Assembly (NCBI RefSeq): GCF_012396365.1
Contig: NZ_JAAXPG010000049.1
Location: 1 to 32,932 of the forward strand
Direction: 5' to 3'
From: Nocardiopsis alborubida
GTDB taxonomy: Bacteria > Actinomycetota > Actinomycetes > Streptosporangiales > Streptosporangiaceae
Length of the DNA: 32,932 nucleotides
Shown: piece after piece, positions 15,405 through 23,471 of the stretch
Numbering within the stretch: position 1 is the stretch's first letter
How the letters are laid out: each line of letters begins with the position of its first letter
Position numbers and translations under genes: made by a program
The notes under the pieces: model-generated
Databases searched by the model: none
What the model was told of the DNA's origin: nothing
The model's input: the letters and a program-made list of their open reading frames with translations, nothing else

Positions 15405-16415
15405 TCACCCGAGGTCACCGTCCTTCAGCAGTGCAAGCTCAACGATACGGTCGCAAAAGTCACCGAAAGAGATTCCGGCGGGCTCCAACGCCTTCGGCAG
15501 GAGGCTCTGGGATGTAAGTCCCGGGAGCGTGTTGACCTCCATGAACCAGACAACACCTTCGTCGTCTACGAGGAAGTCACTTCGGCTGTATCCGTCGAGT
15601 TTGAACAAATGATGGATTCTCAACGCTGACGCCTGCAGCTCAGCAGCCAGGTCTGCGCCAATCTGTGCCGGGAAGACTTCAGCAGCCCCCGCCGTCTGGT
15701 ACTTCGACTCGTAGTCGAAGAGCCGTCCATCATCCGTGATGATCTCTCCTACTGGGAGCGGAGTGTCGTCCAGGACGCTGACTGTGAACTCCCGGCCGGC
15801 GACATACGTTTCGATCATGACCTCGCCGTACCGAGCCGCGTTCGCGAACGCCGACGAGAAGCCTTCTTCTTCCCGCACGATCTGCAGGCCGACGCTGGAA
15901 CCCTGGGAGTTAGGCTTCACGATCACCGGGAGGCCCAGTGAGGCAGCGACGGTAGGGAAGTGCGTCTCGTTCATGAGCCAGCTCGGTGTTCGGACTCCAC
16001 CCTGCTCCGCGAGACGCTTGGAGATATCCTTGTCCATCGCCAGCCCGCTGGAGATACTCGATGAGCCCGTGAATGGCACACCCAGGAGCTCAAGCAGAGC
16101 CTGTACGTGACCGTCCTCACCCGAACCTCCGTGTAACGCAATGAACACGACATCGAACTCCCCAACTGCATCCCCGAACGCTATCGCGTTCGAGCGTGAA
16201 CGAAGGGACAGGAGGCTGCTTTCGGTTGGCTGTTCACGCACCCCGGAGAGCGCGGTCAGCTCGCGATCCTGTGCAGATGTCAGACGCCCGGTCGCGCTAT
16301 CTATGGCGGTTACATGGTGCCCTTTGTCCCGAAGCGCTCGCACCACTTTCGACGCAGAGGCGATCGACACCTCTCGCTCTTCACTGGTGCCTCCGAACAA
16401 GACGGCAATATTCAT
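15405..16415 (-). CDS. D-alanine--D-alanine ligase-type ATP-grasp enzyme (accessory)
   Basis: 336 aa from ATG 16415 with GGAGGG at good spacing. Ddl signatures run along the chain: IAVLFGGTSEEREVSIASA, ALHGGSGEDGHVQALLELLG, FTGSSSISSGLAMDK, VKPNSQGSSVGL, ESKYQ, and EVNTLPGLTSQSL. The omega-loop tyrosine (KYQ) typical of D-Ala-D-Ala rather than D-Ala-D-Lac ligases is kept. The enzyme would join two D-amino acids using ATP in the cytoplasm. The gene is visibly less GC-rich than its neighbours and lies among transposase and att scars, so it is probably an acquired extra copy and not the housekeeping ddl. Its ATG overlaps the stop of the HAD remnant (ATGA). Confidence 0.9.
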   Translation of the reverse strand: MNIAVLFGGTSEEREVSIASASKVVRALRDKGHHVTAIDSATGRLTSAQDRELTALSGVREQPTESSLLSLRSRSNAIAFGDAVGEFDVVFIALHGGSGEDGHVQALLELLGVPFTGSSSISSGLAMDKDISKRLAEQGGVRTPSWLMNETHFPTVAASLGLPVIVKPNSQGSSVGLQIVREEEGFSSAFANAARYGEVMIETYVAGREFTVSVLDDTPLPVGEIITDDGRLFDYESKYQTAGAAEVFPAQIGADLAAELQASALRIHHLFKLDGYSRSDFLVDDEGVVWFMEVNTLPGLTSQSLLPKALEPAGISFGDFCDRIVELALLKDGDLG

Positions 16416-17062
16416 GGGTTTCCCTCCGACAAGAGTGTTTGTAATTTATTGAGGCCGTCGACGATGATATCGGCCGCCGACAAGGTACGAGGTTCCACGA
16501 GGCCAGACACAAAGCCACGACACTGGCACCAGTCGAACATCTGCTTCACCGGCCCGCGGACTGTCTTCTGCGAAGAAACAGTCGCCGGGCGGCACCGAGC
16601 AACTGCCCATGATCGCGAGATGGATATCTTGCGCAGGCTTCGTCCGTTCAACCAGCTCCGCCGAGAAGATGCGTCCCGAAAACATATCCGCCACACCAAA
16701 GAACTCGAGCCTGCGACTGATCGATTCGATCGTTCTATTTGAAGCAATGCAGCACAGGGCCCGCAGTGGCTCGATGTTTTCTCACGCGCAGGGAACTACT
16801 CTGAGTTCGGTGCGGAACGCCTCTTCATGCCATCCTTCGAACCCCGAACGCCAGACCGCGGGAATGTCGAGTTGCGTGCTGGCATCTCGACAGAAAACGT
16901 CCTGAGCGCACCCCAGGCAGCGGCTCGGGATTTGCGGGGCCTGATGTTCCACCCCAAAGAGCCGAGAACACGATCGCCGATCAGTCCCGCCAGCCGATCA
17001 CTGTCAACGACCACGCCATCGCAGTCAAATATGACAAGCCCGTGGCGAGAAATTACGTCCAT
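16412..17062 (-). pseudogene. HAD-superfamily phosphatase, frameshifted
   Basis: The start at ATG 17062 reads MDVISRHGLVIFDCDGVVVDSDRL, the DxDG nucleophile motif of beta-phosphoglucomutase-like HAD enzymes. After about 16960 the match moves to a second frame (WRSGFEGWHEEAFRTELRVV, then LCCIASNRTIESISRRLEFF and RIFSAELVERTKPAQDIH). That frame has an in-frame TGA at 16782-16784. Near 16560, after GDCFFAEDS, it returns to the first frame and ends SEGNP at 16412. Two frameshifts and one stop make it a pseudogene unless the read has errors. Its stop overlaps the ligase ATG, so the pair was once a coupled operon. Confidence 0.75.
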
Positions 17063-17564
17063 TAATTCATCCTGCCATTGCCCTTCAAGCTACCGCATCA
17101 CGGCCCTGCTCCCGCGAAGACTTCCAACTTATGGGAGACCTCTGCAAGGAAACCGTGTCGTGTTGAACTCACGCCGAGCCTAGCAGTTCTCCGGTCCGCT
17201 CACGAACTTCGATAGGCGACAGTGCTCAACACGAATGATTTTCTGTATGTGCTCAGATTTGAGGTTCAGATGATCAGCTAGGACTGCGAGCCCAACATGC
17301 CCGTAGCTGTTGAGCGAGTGGATAATGAACGGCTGTTCCAGCAGCTCGCTGGCAGGCAACGGGCCTGTTCATGCACCTCATACTGGCATGCGCGTGACTG
17401 CCGCCGTGGCGAGCGTCGTCCGTATCTGTGAGAGCTCTGCGAACTGATGCGAGGTCCTTCCCCACAGCGGTCCGCGTCCGGTGGTCATCCGTCAAACCTC
17501 GCAGCATGACCAGCGCGGCACCAGTGCGGACGCGGGGGCGTCCTCTACTGGCCGTCGTGAATAT

Positions 17565-17590
17565 AGAAAAACCTCCAAGTTCGGAGGCGT
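17565..17590 (-). terminator. Rho-independent terminator of the YwqG-like gene
   Basis: On the minus strand a CCTCC / GGAGG stem (17587-17583 / 17576-17572) with loop GAACTT is followed at once by TTTTTCT (17571-17565). It lies about 45 bp after the stop of the YwqG-like gene. The remainder of 17063-17560 is lower in GC and shows no recognisable gene. Confidence 0.7.
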
Positions 17591-17611
17591 CTTCTTCTAC
17601 CCTCACGAGCA

Positions 17612-17633
17612 GGAGACCTTTGGTCCGATCGGT
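17612..17633 (+). repeat. Partial copy of hairpin repeat R1
   Basis: GGAGACCTTTGGTCCGATCG matches the first part of repeat R1 (GGAGACCTTTGATCCG..CGG) but lacks the hairpin. It abuts the stop codon of the YwqG-like gene. Confidence 0.45.
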
Positions 17634-17634
17634 C

Positions 17635-18351
17635 TCAGTTCTGGTTCACCGGCCAAACCGCCGCCGGATCGCAGTGCTCCGGGCAGGCCAACAGGTAGAC
17701 CTCGTTGCCCAGGAACAGCACGTAGGCATCGCTGGAGAAGCTGTCAGGCTGCTCCGGCTGGCCCGGACGAGTGGGAAACGGCATGTCTTCCGGCACCTGG
17801 CACACGTACACCAGATCAGCGCCGCACGCGCACCGGTAATGCTCGGGATCCTGCGCCCAGGACGGCGTACCGCCCACCTTGAGTATCTGGGCTCCCCTCC
17901 CCCGCTCGTTGGGAACGTCCGTGAAGGGCCGCAGCACGAGCTCCCGTGCACGCAGTGACGGCTCGACCTCCGGCGAGGAGCGCGTCGCACGGCGCTGAAG
18001 CAGGACACGCCAGAACGGACGCGGGTACAACTCGTCCAGTGGAGCTTCCCAGTACCGGGGCGCCAACCGACCGTCGTCGGACGTCTCCGCGAGAACCGCT
18101 TCGTTGTGCGCACGGCAGTGGAAGACCAGCAGGTGGTCGCCAGCGAAGGGGCCCAGGTCCTGGGGGAGGTCCAGTTGGAAGAACAACACCAGACGCTCGC
18201 CGCAGAAGCACTCCGGCCACTCCTGCCCGTCGTCGAGGAAGGGCCAGCCACCCACCGAGTTCCGCGTCGGCCCCTCCAGCGACTCGCCCCCCGTTTCGAT
18301 CGCATAGGCAGCGAACACCTCCTGTGGAGGTCGCATGTCAGGTTTGATCAT
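17635..18351 (-). CDS. YwqG/DUF1963-family protein
   Basis: 238 aa from ATG 18351 (weak GAGCGG site; a second ATG five codons later is possible). It shows the DUF1963 pattern: GGWPFLDDGQEWPECFCGERLVLFFQLDLP near residues 34-63, then LLVFHCRAHNE. The C-terminal half has paired cysteines (YRCACGADLVYVCQVPEDMPFP) and ends SSDAYVLFLGNEVYLLACPEHC. The family's molecular function is unknown; members are small cytoplasmic beta-rich proteins, sometimes next to toxin systems. It has its own terminator and lies alone between R1 repeat copies. Confidence 0.85.
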   Translation of the reverse strand: MIKPDMRPPQEVFAAYAIETGGESLEGPTRNSVGGWPFLDDGQEWPECFCGERLVLFFQLDLPQDLGPFAGDHLLVFHCRAHNEAVLAETSDDGRLAPRYWEAPLDELYPRPFWRVLLQRRATRSSPEVEPSLRARELVLRPFTDVPNERGRGAQILKVGGTPSWAQDPEHYRCACGADLVYVCQVPEDMPFPTRPGQPEQPDSFSSDAYVLFLGNEVYLLACPEHCDPAAVWPVNQN

Positions 18352-18362
18352 CCGCTCACGCT

Positions 18363-18455
18363 AGAGGAGACCTTTGATCCGGTGGGTCACCGAACCCGGG
18401 CATGAGCAAAGCCCGGGCCGGTCGGGGTGAGCCCGTCGACGGCTTGGCGGGCGGA
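18363..18455 (+). repeat. Dispersed hairpin repeat R1, copy 3
   Basis: AGAGGAGACCTTTGATCCGG is followed by CCCGGGCATGAGCAAAGCCC and GTCGGGGTGAGCCCGTCGAC, in the same order as in copies 1 and 2. The large stem is imperfect here (GCCCGGGCCG against CGGCTTGGCGGGC). It starts directly upstream of the YwqG-like start codon. Confidence 0.55.
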
Positions 18456-18494
18456 GGTGCATCGTGCAAGGGAGGCCCCACGCTGGGTGGCGGG

Positions 18495-18833
18495 TCAGGA
18501 CCGCCAGGTCCGCACCACGTGGAGCACGACCGCGACCACGGCGAGGATCCCCCACGGCGACAGCGCCTCGGGGGCGGACTCGGCCGCCCAGGCAGCGGCG
18601 GCGATACCAAGCGTGCCCCACCCGGCGGCCTTGAGCGTCCGTGTGCTGCGCGTGGCGGAGCCGGACCGCTCACGCTCGCCCGCGCGCTTCGGTGCGGCCT
18701 CCGATTCCATGCGCGTGGCCAGCGAGTCAGCGACCTCGGTGTCGAACTCCGGGCCGAGTTCGCGTCCGATGGAGAGCGCGGTGGCGATCTCGTCGCGCAG
18801 GTCGGCGGTGCGGGCGGGGGGTGCGGTGGCCAT
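18495..18833 (-). CDS. Small actinobacterial membrane protein, unknown function
   Basis: 112 aa from ATG 18833, chosen for the strong GGAGGAG before it; the frame stays open upstream without such a site. The N-terminal part is hydrophilic (RTADLRDEIATALSIGRELG, FDTEVADSLATRME). It is followed by a basic linker and two hydrophobic segments near residues 68-85 and 91-109, ending VVRTWRS inside by the positive-inside rule. I do not recognise a named family; similar short proteins with a helical head and two TM helices are common in actinobacteria. It lies alone between R1 copy 3 and a gene-poor stretch. Confidence 0.7.
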   Translation of the reverse strand: MATAPPARTADLRDEIATALSIGRELGPEFDTEVADSLATRMESEAAPKRAGERERSGSATRSTRTLKAAGWGTLGIAAAAWAAESAPEALSPWGILAVVAVVLHVVRTWRS

Positions 18834-19602
18834 GACGCCTCTCCTCCAGCAGTGTTGCAGGCCGTGGCCGCCCGAGGGCGGAACCCGCAGTCTACGGCAG
18901 GACAGGAGGCGTCCCTCAAGCGCCTTCACCGACCCCGACCGCCCCCACGGCTCTGCTCACGGGACCGCAGGGCTGCTACGAGCATGTGCTCTCAGAACGG
19001 GCCATCGCGGTTCACCGGGAAATCGGGATGCGGCCAGGACGGGTTGTCCGAAAGCCCTCAAGGCCATGCGGGCGGCATCAGACCGCTCTCGCTGACCGTG
19101 TACGCCACTGGGGGTAGACGAAGTCCGTTTCCTTGCTCCCACGGCGCCGCAGGTGGCGGAACTGTCGACCGGTTCCGCCGTCCGCGGCTCCCAGCACCCC
19201 GCCGACGCTCAGCCGGCCTTCCCCTCTCCCGAGTGGCGCACCTTCCTCCGCCGGGTGAAGGCTCAGGACCGCTGACCCTCCCCACGTCACGTCGGCCCCC
19301 GGAACACCCACCGGAGCCGACGTGCGTCCGGCTCGCTGCCCGAGCGTTCCAGGACAGGTGACGGGAGGCGACCTCGGCACCCGAACCATCTCCGGCCAGT
19401 GGTGCCCTTCTCCCGTCTCCCCTCGGTTCCTCCCCTCCCCCAGCCCGCCCCATATCCGAGACCAGCAACGCCGAAGGCCCTGACCTGCGCTCTTTCACGC
19501 CCGCTCTTTCACGCTGGTCAGGGCCCTGCTTCCGTGCGCACGGACCGAGCAGGCCCGACCCGGGCTCCGCTGTGCGCTTCCCAACGCCCCCGCGGCGCGG
19601 GA
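18834..19602. other. 770-bp gene-poor stretch
   Basis: Apart from the hairpin at 19476-19525 and the GGAGGAG ribosome site next to 18833, I see no gene here. The open frames on both strands are Arg/Pro/Gly-rich shadow frames without ribosome sites or domains. Confidence 0.4.
19476..19525 (-). terminator. Hairpin with a duplicated 12-mer in its loop
   Basis: GGCCCTGACC (19476-19485) pairs perfectly with GGTCAGGGCC (19516-19525). The loop holds two copies of GCTCTTTCACGC (19489-19500 and 19503-19514). It lies about 80 bp after the stop of the lipoprotein hydrolase gene, so a terminator is likely; the doubled loop is unusual. Confidence 0.6.
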
Positions 19603-20631
19603 TCACGCCCCGAGGAAGAGCAGCAACTCCTCGGCAACGTACTCGGGGTTCTCTTCGATGAGCCAGTGCCCGGCATTCGGCACGTCCACCGCGCGCACCA
19701 CGTTGGTGATGTGAGAGTCGACGGTGGCCCGGACCGTGTCCAGTTGTCCCTCGGCCGTCATGAGCAGGGTGGGAACGTCCACCGGGGCCGCTTCCCCGGT
19801 GTCACGGACGTCCTCGTCCAGTGCGCGGTAGAGTTCGAAGCCGCCCGCCAGGACCTCGGGATCGTCGTAGGTCCGCGCGTACTCGTCGATCTCGGCGTCC
19901 GTGAACGGGGACTGCTCCGAAGCGCCGCCGAAGGCTGAGCCTTCGTAGGAGACCTGCGGGTAGAACAGCGCCAAGTAGTCGCGGACGTCGTCGCCGACCA
20001 CCGCCTCGGGGATCTCGGGCTGGGAGTGGAAGGCGATGTGCCAGCTCATGGAACGGTAGGTGGACGCGTCAAGCTCCGGGCCGGGCAACGGGAGGTCGAG
20101 GTAGCCGAGGCTCGAAGTGTCTCCAGGAAATTGGGCGGCGTACTGAAACGCCACCGCCGCGCCGAAGTCGTGCCCGACGACCCGGGCGTCACGTACTCCG
20201 AGTTGATCGGCGACCAGGGTGTGCACGTATCTCGCCAGAGTGGCCTTGTCGTATCCGGTCGGCGTACCGGTGCTGTCTCCCAGGCCGGGCAGGTCCACAG
20301 CGTAGACCGTGTGGTGCTCGGCCAGCTCGGGCATGATCGACCACCAGCCGAACCAGGTCTGCGGCCAACCATGCAGCAGCACGACCGGAGTTCCGCTACC
20401 GCCGGTCACGTAGTGCATACGGACACCGTCGACATCGGCGAACTCGTGCCGGAACGTGCTCTCGAACTCCGGGTCGCCGTCCGTGGCGGCGGTGTGGGTG
20501 GGAGCTTCTTCGACGGGCTGCGTACCGCAGGCGGCAATGCTGACCGTAAGCAGCAGAGCGAGCAGAGCGGTCATCGCAGCCCGCGTGGATCTGGGGAGGC
20601 GGACTGACGGTGGATGCGATGTGTCCCTCAT
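19603..20631 (-). CDS. Lipoprotein alpha/beta hydrolase, epoxide-hydrolase-like
   Basis: 342 aa from ATG 20631 with AAGGAAA upstream. The N-terminus is a lipoprotein signal: positive residues, LLALLLTVSIAAC with the lipobox cysteine near residue 35. It is therefore probably anchored outside the membrane. The hydrolase domain has the oxyanion HGWPQTW, the nucleophile elbow VVGHDFGAAVA with aspartate instead of serine (as in epoxide hydrolases and haloalkane dehalogenases), and the histidine in NAGHWLIEE. Two cap-domain tyrosines typical of epoxide hydrolases cannot be assigned by eye. Substrate unknown. The DinB remnant ends 26 bp upstream in the same direction. Confidence 0.9.
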   Translation of the reverse strand: MRDTSHPPSVRLPRSTRAAMTALLALLLTVSIAACGTQPVEEAPTHTAATDGDPEFESTFRHEFADVDGVRMHYVTGGSGTPVVLLHGWPQTWFGWWSIMPELAEHHTVYAVDLPGLGDSTGTPTGYDKATLARYVHTLVADQLGVRDARVVGHDFGAAVAFQYAAQFPGDTSSLGYLDLPLPGPELDASTYRSMSWHIAFHSQPEIPEAVVGDDVRDYLALFYPQVSYEGSAFGGASEQSPFTDAEIDEYARTYDDPEVLAGGFELYRALDEDVRDTGEAAPVDVPTLLMTAEGQLDTVRATVDSHITNVVRAVDVPNAGHWLIEENPEYVAEELLLFLGA

Positions 20632-20656
20632 GGGTTTCCTTAGGGTTGTAGGTGTC

Positions 20657-20994
20657 TCAACGCCCGGTCACGCCGTCGATCGGTTCCCGGAGGATGTCGG
20701 CGTGCCCGGCGTGGCGACCGTTCTCCTCGACCATGTGCACCGGAGTCCGGCGGTCTCTGGGCTCCGAACTCCCCGGGCCCGGTCAGGTGAGCGGGGCCCG
20801 GGGTCGTCGCCCTCGTTCAGGACTCCGTTCGCGCACTCGACGAGGGTCAGGTGGTGGGGCAGCCCGAACAGGTTCGTGTTCGGGGGCACGCCCGCGGTCG
20901 CGACCTCCGGCCCGGGTGCGCCGTCCGGTTTCGCGGCGGTGGCGGGACGGGCGGCGTGGTGGCCGCACCAGAACGCGAACGCGTCGGTGGTCAT
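20657..20994 (-). pseudogene. DinB/DUF664-type (mycothiol transferase-like) remnant
   Basis: ATG 20994 follows AGGAG at good spacing. The start MTTDAFAFW, then PPNTNLFGLPHHLTLVE, matches DUF664 proteins (usual form: P.GT.LLGLVKHL..VE). After about 20770 the frame is lost. A second frame holds the family's C-terminus, VHMVEENGRHAGHADILREP, ending at TGA 20657-20659. At about 110 codons it is some 50-60 residues short of the family, so it has both an internal deletion and a frameshift. Family members are metal-binding thiol transferases. Confidence 0.75.
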
Positions 20995-21066
20995 CGGGGC
21001 TCCTCGTGTCGGGACGCGCCCAGTCTTGGTGGAGCACGAGGAGATGGCACGCGATCTTGCAGTTAT

Positions 21067-21434
21067 GGGAAGTCCGCGTTCACGAGTTCCGGGCCGGGAC
21101 GGCACCGGGCAGCGCCCCTTGGCGCGAAACGACGGCGGCGATCGGGTGGACAGGGACGAAACGGCGCCCTGCGACACGTACGCAGTGGCACGGAAGAACC
21201 GGACTTCCCGTCCGATGGCCGCAGGCCCAAACCCTGCCGGGCGCGCCACAAAACTCCAGGTCAGACTGGGTTCACGAGGGCCTCGAAGGAGGTCCTCGTC
21301 CTCGTTGGGGCCCTTGTGCGCTCCTGGTGTGCTCCCCGGCGCAGGGTCCGGTACAGGTGGGCACCCACCTCCCTGGGCACTTCGCCGTCCCGTGGCCCCG
21401 CCAGCCCGGGCATGGGGCGCCCCGTATCCGCCCG
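21067..21434 (+). repeat. tRNA 3'-end repeat T, copy 3 (att-like, decayed)
   Basis: The tRNA-like part at 21215-21246 keeps the T-stem GCAGG/CCTGC, but the loop TTCGAAT has become CCCAAAC; the end is CGGGCGCGCCA. Just left of it a perfect 10-bp inverted repeat, GGGAAGTCCG (21067-21076) and CGGACTTCCC (21198-21207), is set like the 9-bp one of copy 2. Left-flank similarity (GTGGCACGGAAGAACCG) matches copy 1 and the right flank (GTGGGCACCCACCTC) matches copy 2. The rest of 20995-21541 holds no gene I can name. Confidence 0.65.
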
Positions 21435-21541
21435 CCGGCACGCCACGCCGCCCGGTATCCAGCCACGCGTCGGCTGCCCCGCCGCGGACCCCTCACAGCC
21501 ACCCGCACCGGTACGCGTGGAGACACCCCCGCCTTCCGGAC

Positions 21542-22594
21542 CTACTTCAACCCGAGCAGCACACGTGCGGGAGCCACCCTGCGAACGGCCTCGTACGCCA
21601 CGATGCTCAGGGCGAAGGACAGGAGGCAGATCAGGACGAAGGGACCGAAGCCCTGGTCGGCGAAACCCACGATGTGGTAGGCCACGACCACCAGGAAGGT
21701 CTGGTGGAACACGTAGAGGGGAAAGGCCGCGGGCGTGAGGTAGGCCATGACCTGTGTCCGCCCGTCCAGGTACTTCTTGCCGTAGCCGAGCATCGCCAGC
21801 AGCGTCACCCAGCAGACCAGGGTTCCCAGGGCGTCGGAGGCGGTCTCCTCCAGTCCTTCGATGAGGTGGAGGTCAAGGAGAGTTCCCGCGGCTCCGGCCA
21901 ACGCCGCGACGAGATACGGCCCGCGGCGCCTCACGATGGCGTCGACGATCGAGGCGTCCATCGCGATCAGGAAACCGAGGAGGAAGTACCCCGCGTAGAC
22001 GAAGATGTTCTTGCCTCCCACATCCGGGGTGAGGGAGAGGAGCACCAGCGCGGTGAACGGGACGAAGACGAGGAGCGATCCTCGCATCCACCTCGGGGAG
22101 CGGTCCTTCGCGACCATCGGGAGCATCAGCGGGAGGAGTGCGACGGAGATGACGAAGAGGAACGCGAGGAACCACAGGTGAGCCGGGGAGATCCCACCGC
22201 CGTACTCCGACCAGTCGGAGAAGTGCGTGAAATACCTCGCCAGGAACTCCGGAAAGCTCTCCCCATAACCCGAATGGAACCTCATGGCGTAGTAGGCCTG
22301 GGGCGGCACGATGACGAGCACACCGAAAAGGAACGGCACCAGAAGCCGTAGGACCCGTTCCTTGGCGTAGTGCTGTGCCGACCTGCGCTGGAGCGCGTGC
22401 AGGGCCGACATCCCCGCCAGGAGAAAGAGTAGGGGCATGAACCAGTAGGAGAGGTGGACCAGGGTGGTCGCCGCGGCGTTCGCCGTTCCCTGCACATAGA
22501 ACTCTGTGGAGGCGTCGAACACCCTGGCCGCATGGTAGGGGAAAAGGAAGAGTATCCCCAGGTTCCTCAAACCGTCGATGTAGTGGCTGCGCAT
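21542..22594 (-). CDS. Membrane acyltransferase, acyltransferase_3 family
   Basis: 350 aa from ATG 22594 with GGAAGG upstream. It has about ten hydrophobic segments and the family's N-terminal signature YIDGLRNLGILFLFPYHAARV, whose histidine (in the first membrane helix) is thought to be catalytic in the group. The family (PF01757) transfers acyl groups to sugars, glycans or lipids at the membrane; the acceptor here is unknown. It is the third gene of an apparent operon behind a TetR regulator and a DUF4097 lipoprotein (47-bp gap), which suggests a role at the cell envelope. Confidence 0.9.
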   Translation of the reverse strand: MRSHYIDGLRNLGILFLFPYHAARVFDASTEFYVQGTANAAATTLVHLSYWFMPLLFLLAGMSALHALQRRSAQHYAKERVLRLLVPFLFGVLVIVPPQAYYAMRFHSGYGESFPEFLARYFTHFSDWSEYGGGISPAHLWFLAFLFVISVALLPLMLPMVAKDRSPRWMRGSLLVFVPFTALVLLSLTPDVGGKNIFVYAGYFLLGFLIAMDASIVDAIVRRRGPYLVAALAGAAGTLLDLHLIEGLEETASDALGTLVCWVTLLAMLGYGKKYLDGRTQVMAYLTPAAFPLYVFHQTFLVVVAYHIVGFADQGFGPFVLICLLSFALSIVAYEAVRRVAPARVLLGLK

Positions 22595-22641
22595 GGGGCC
22601 TTCCCGTGCTGGCCGTGTTCCAGGACAGAGGAAACCACGGA

Positions 22642-23463
22642 CTAGTCGTTCCTTCTCAGGTCGATCGATCCGTTGTCGGTGGCGGCGGTGATCGCATGCG
22701 GGCTGCCGGGGGTGTCGGTCACGTCGGAGTCCACACTGCCGCTGTCCGTCGTGACGCTGACGTCGTACTCACCGTCGGGGACCTGCACGGTCACGGCACC
22801 GTTCTCCGTCCTCGCGGTCACCTCGTCGGGGACATCGGCGAAGGAGATCCGCACCTCCCCGTTCTCGGACTCGGCGTCGACGCGATCCGAAGCGAGGGCG
22901 GTGGCGCGCAACCGGCCGCTGGAGCTGGACATGCTCAAAGGGCCCGAGACCCCGTCGACCTCCACTCCTCCGTTGTCGGAGCTGATACGCAGCTCCGTGC
23001 TGAATCCGGCGGCCGTGATCTCACCGTTGGCACCCTCGACCGCCAGGGCGACGTCCTCGGGGACGAGCACCTCGTAGCGGACCCGGCAACCACCGAGATC
23101 GATCACCGGGCAGTCGGTGTCCAGGACCAGGTCGTGGCCGTCGAACTCCCAGGACGTCTCCGGTCTCCCGCCGAGGCCGATTCCGCCGGTGAACCACCGG
23201 GTGACCTGGAGCGCCTCGACGTCCGCGGGTCTCACGTCGAGGTCTCCACTGTTCAGCAGAATCGTGACCCGGTCCCGGACCGGACCGAAGGTGCGTTCCT
23301 GCGGTTCCGCTCCGTCCGGGGAGGTGCAACCGGCCACGAGCGTGAGCACGAGGGGCAGCGCCATGAGCCGTGCGGGCATGCGCAAGGGGTTGGGGCACGT
23401 GGTCTGGTGACGCCCGTGGCGTCCGGTGCCGCGGAGTTCGGAGGTGGTGTTCGCGTCATCCAT
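22642..23463 (-). CDS. DUF4097-type beta-strand-repeat lipoprotein
   Basis: 273 aa from ATG 23463, preferred because GAGGTG precedes it; an ATG at 23475 overlaps the TetR stop. The signal is long, with the lipobox TLVAGC near residue 45, so it is exported and lipid-anchored. The mature part is a right-handed-helix-like set of DUF4097 strand repeats: VEGANGEITAAG, SSDNGGVEVDGV, SSSSGRLRATAL, ESENGEVRISF, TENGAVTVQV, TDSGSVDSDV, TDNGSIDL. The first segment (NSGDLDVRPADVEALQV) is typical of the family start. It probably has a structural or sensing role; no enzyme motif is seen. Second gene of the tetR operon. Confidence 0.9.
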   Translation of the reverse strand: MDDANTTSELRGTGRHGRHQTTCPNPLRMPARLMALPLVLTLVAGCTSPDGAEPQERTFGPVRDRVTILLNSGDLDVRPADVEALQVTRWFTGGIGLGGRPETSWEFDGHDLVLDTDCPVIDLGGCRVRYEVLVPEDVALAVEGANGEITAAGFSTELRISSDNGGVEVDGVSGPLSMSSSSGRLRATALASDRVDAESENGEVRISFADVPDEVTARTENGAVTVQVPDGEYDVSVTTDSGSVDSDVTDTPGSPHAITAATDNGSIDLRRND

Positions 23464-23471
23464 GGCACACC

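Noticed and set aside
17274..17606. Possible 110-aa minus-strand gene
   Set aside because: It contains the terminator of the YwqG-like gene near its start, has no convincing ribosome site, and no domain is recognised.
19058..19606. 182-codon minus-strand frame after the hydrolase
   Set aside because: Arg/Gly/Pro-rich, crosses the hairpin at 19476-19525, no ribosome site.
20456..22351. 631-codon plus-strand frame
   Set aside because: Runs across the hydrolase start, the DinB remnant, repeat T and the acyltransferase; low-complexity charged composition at the end is typical of a shadow frame.
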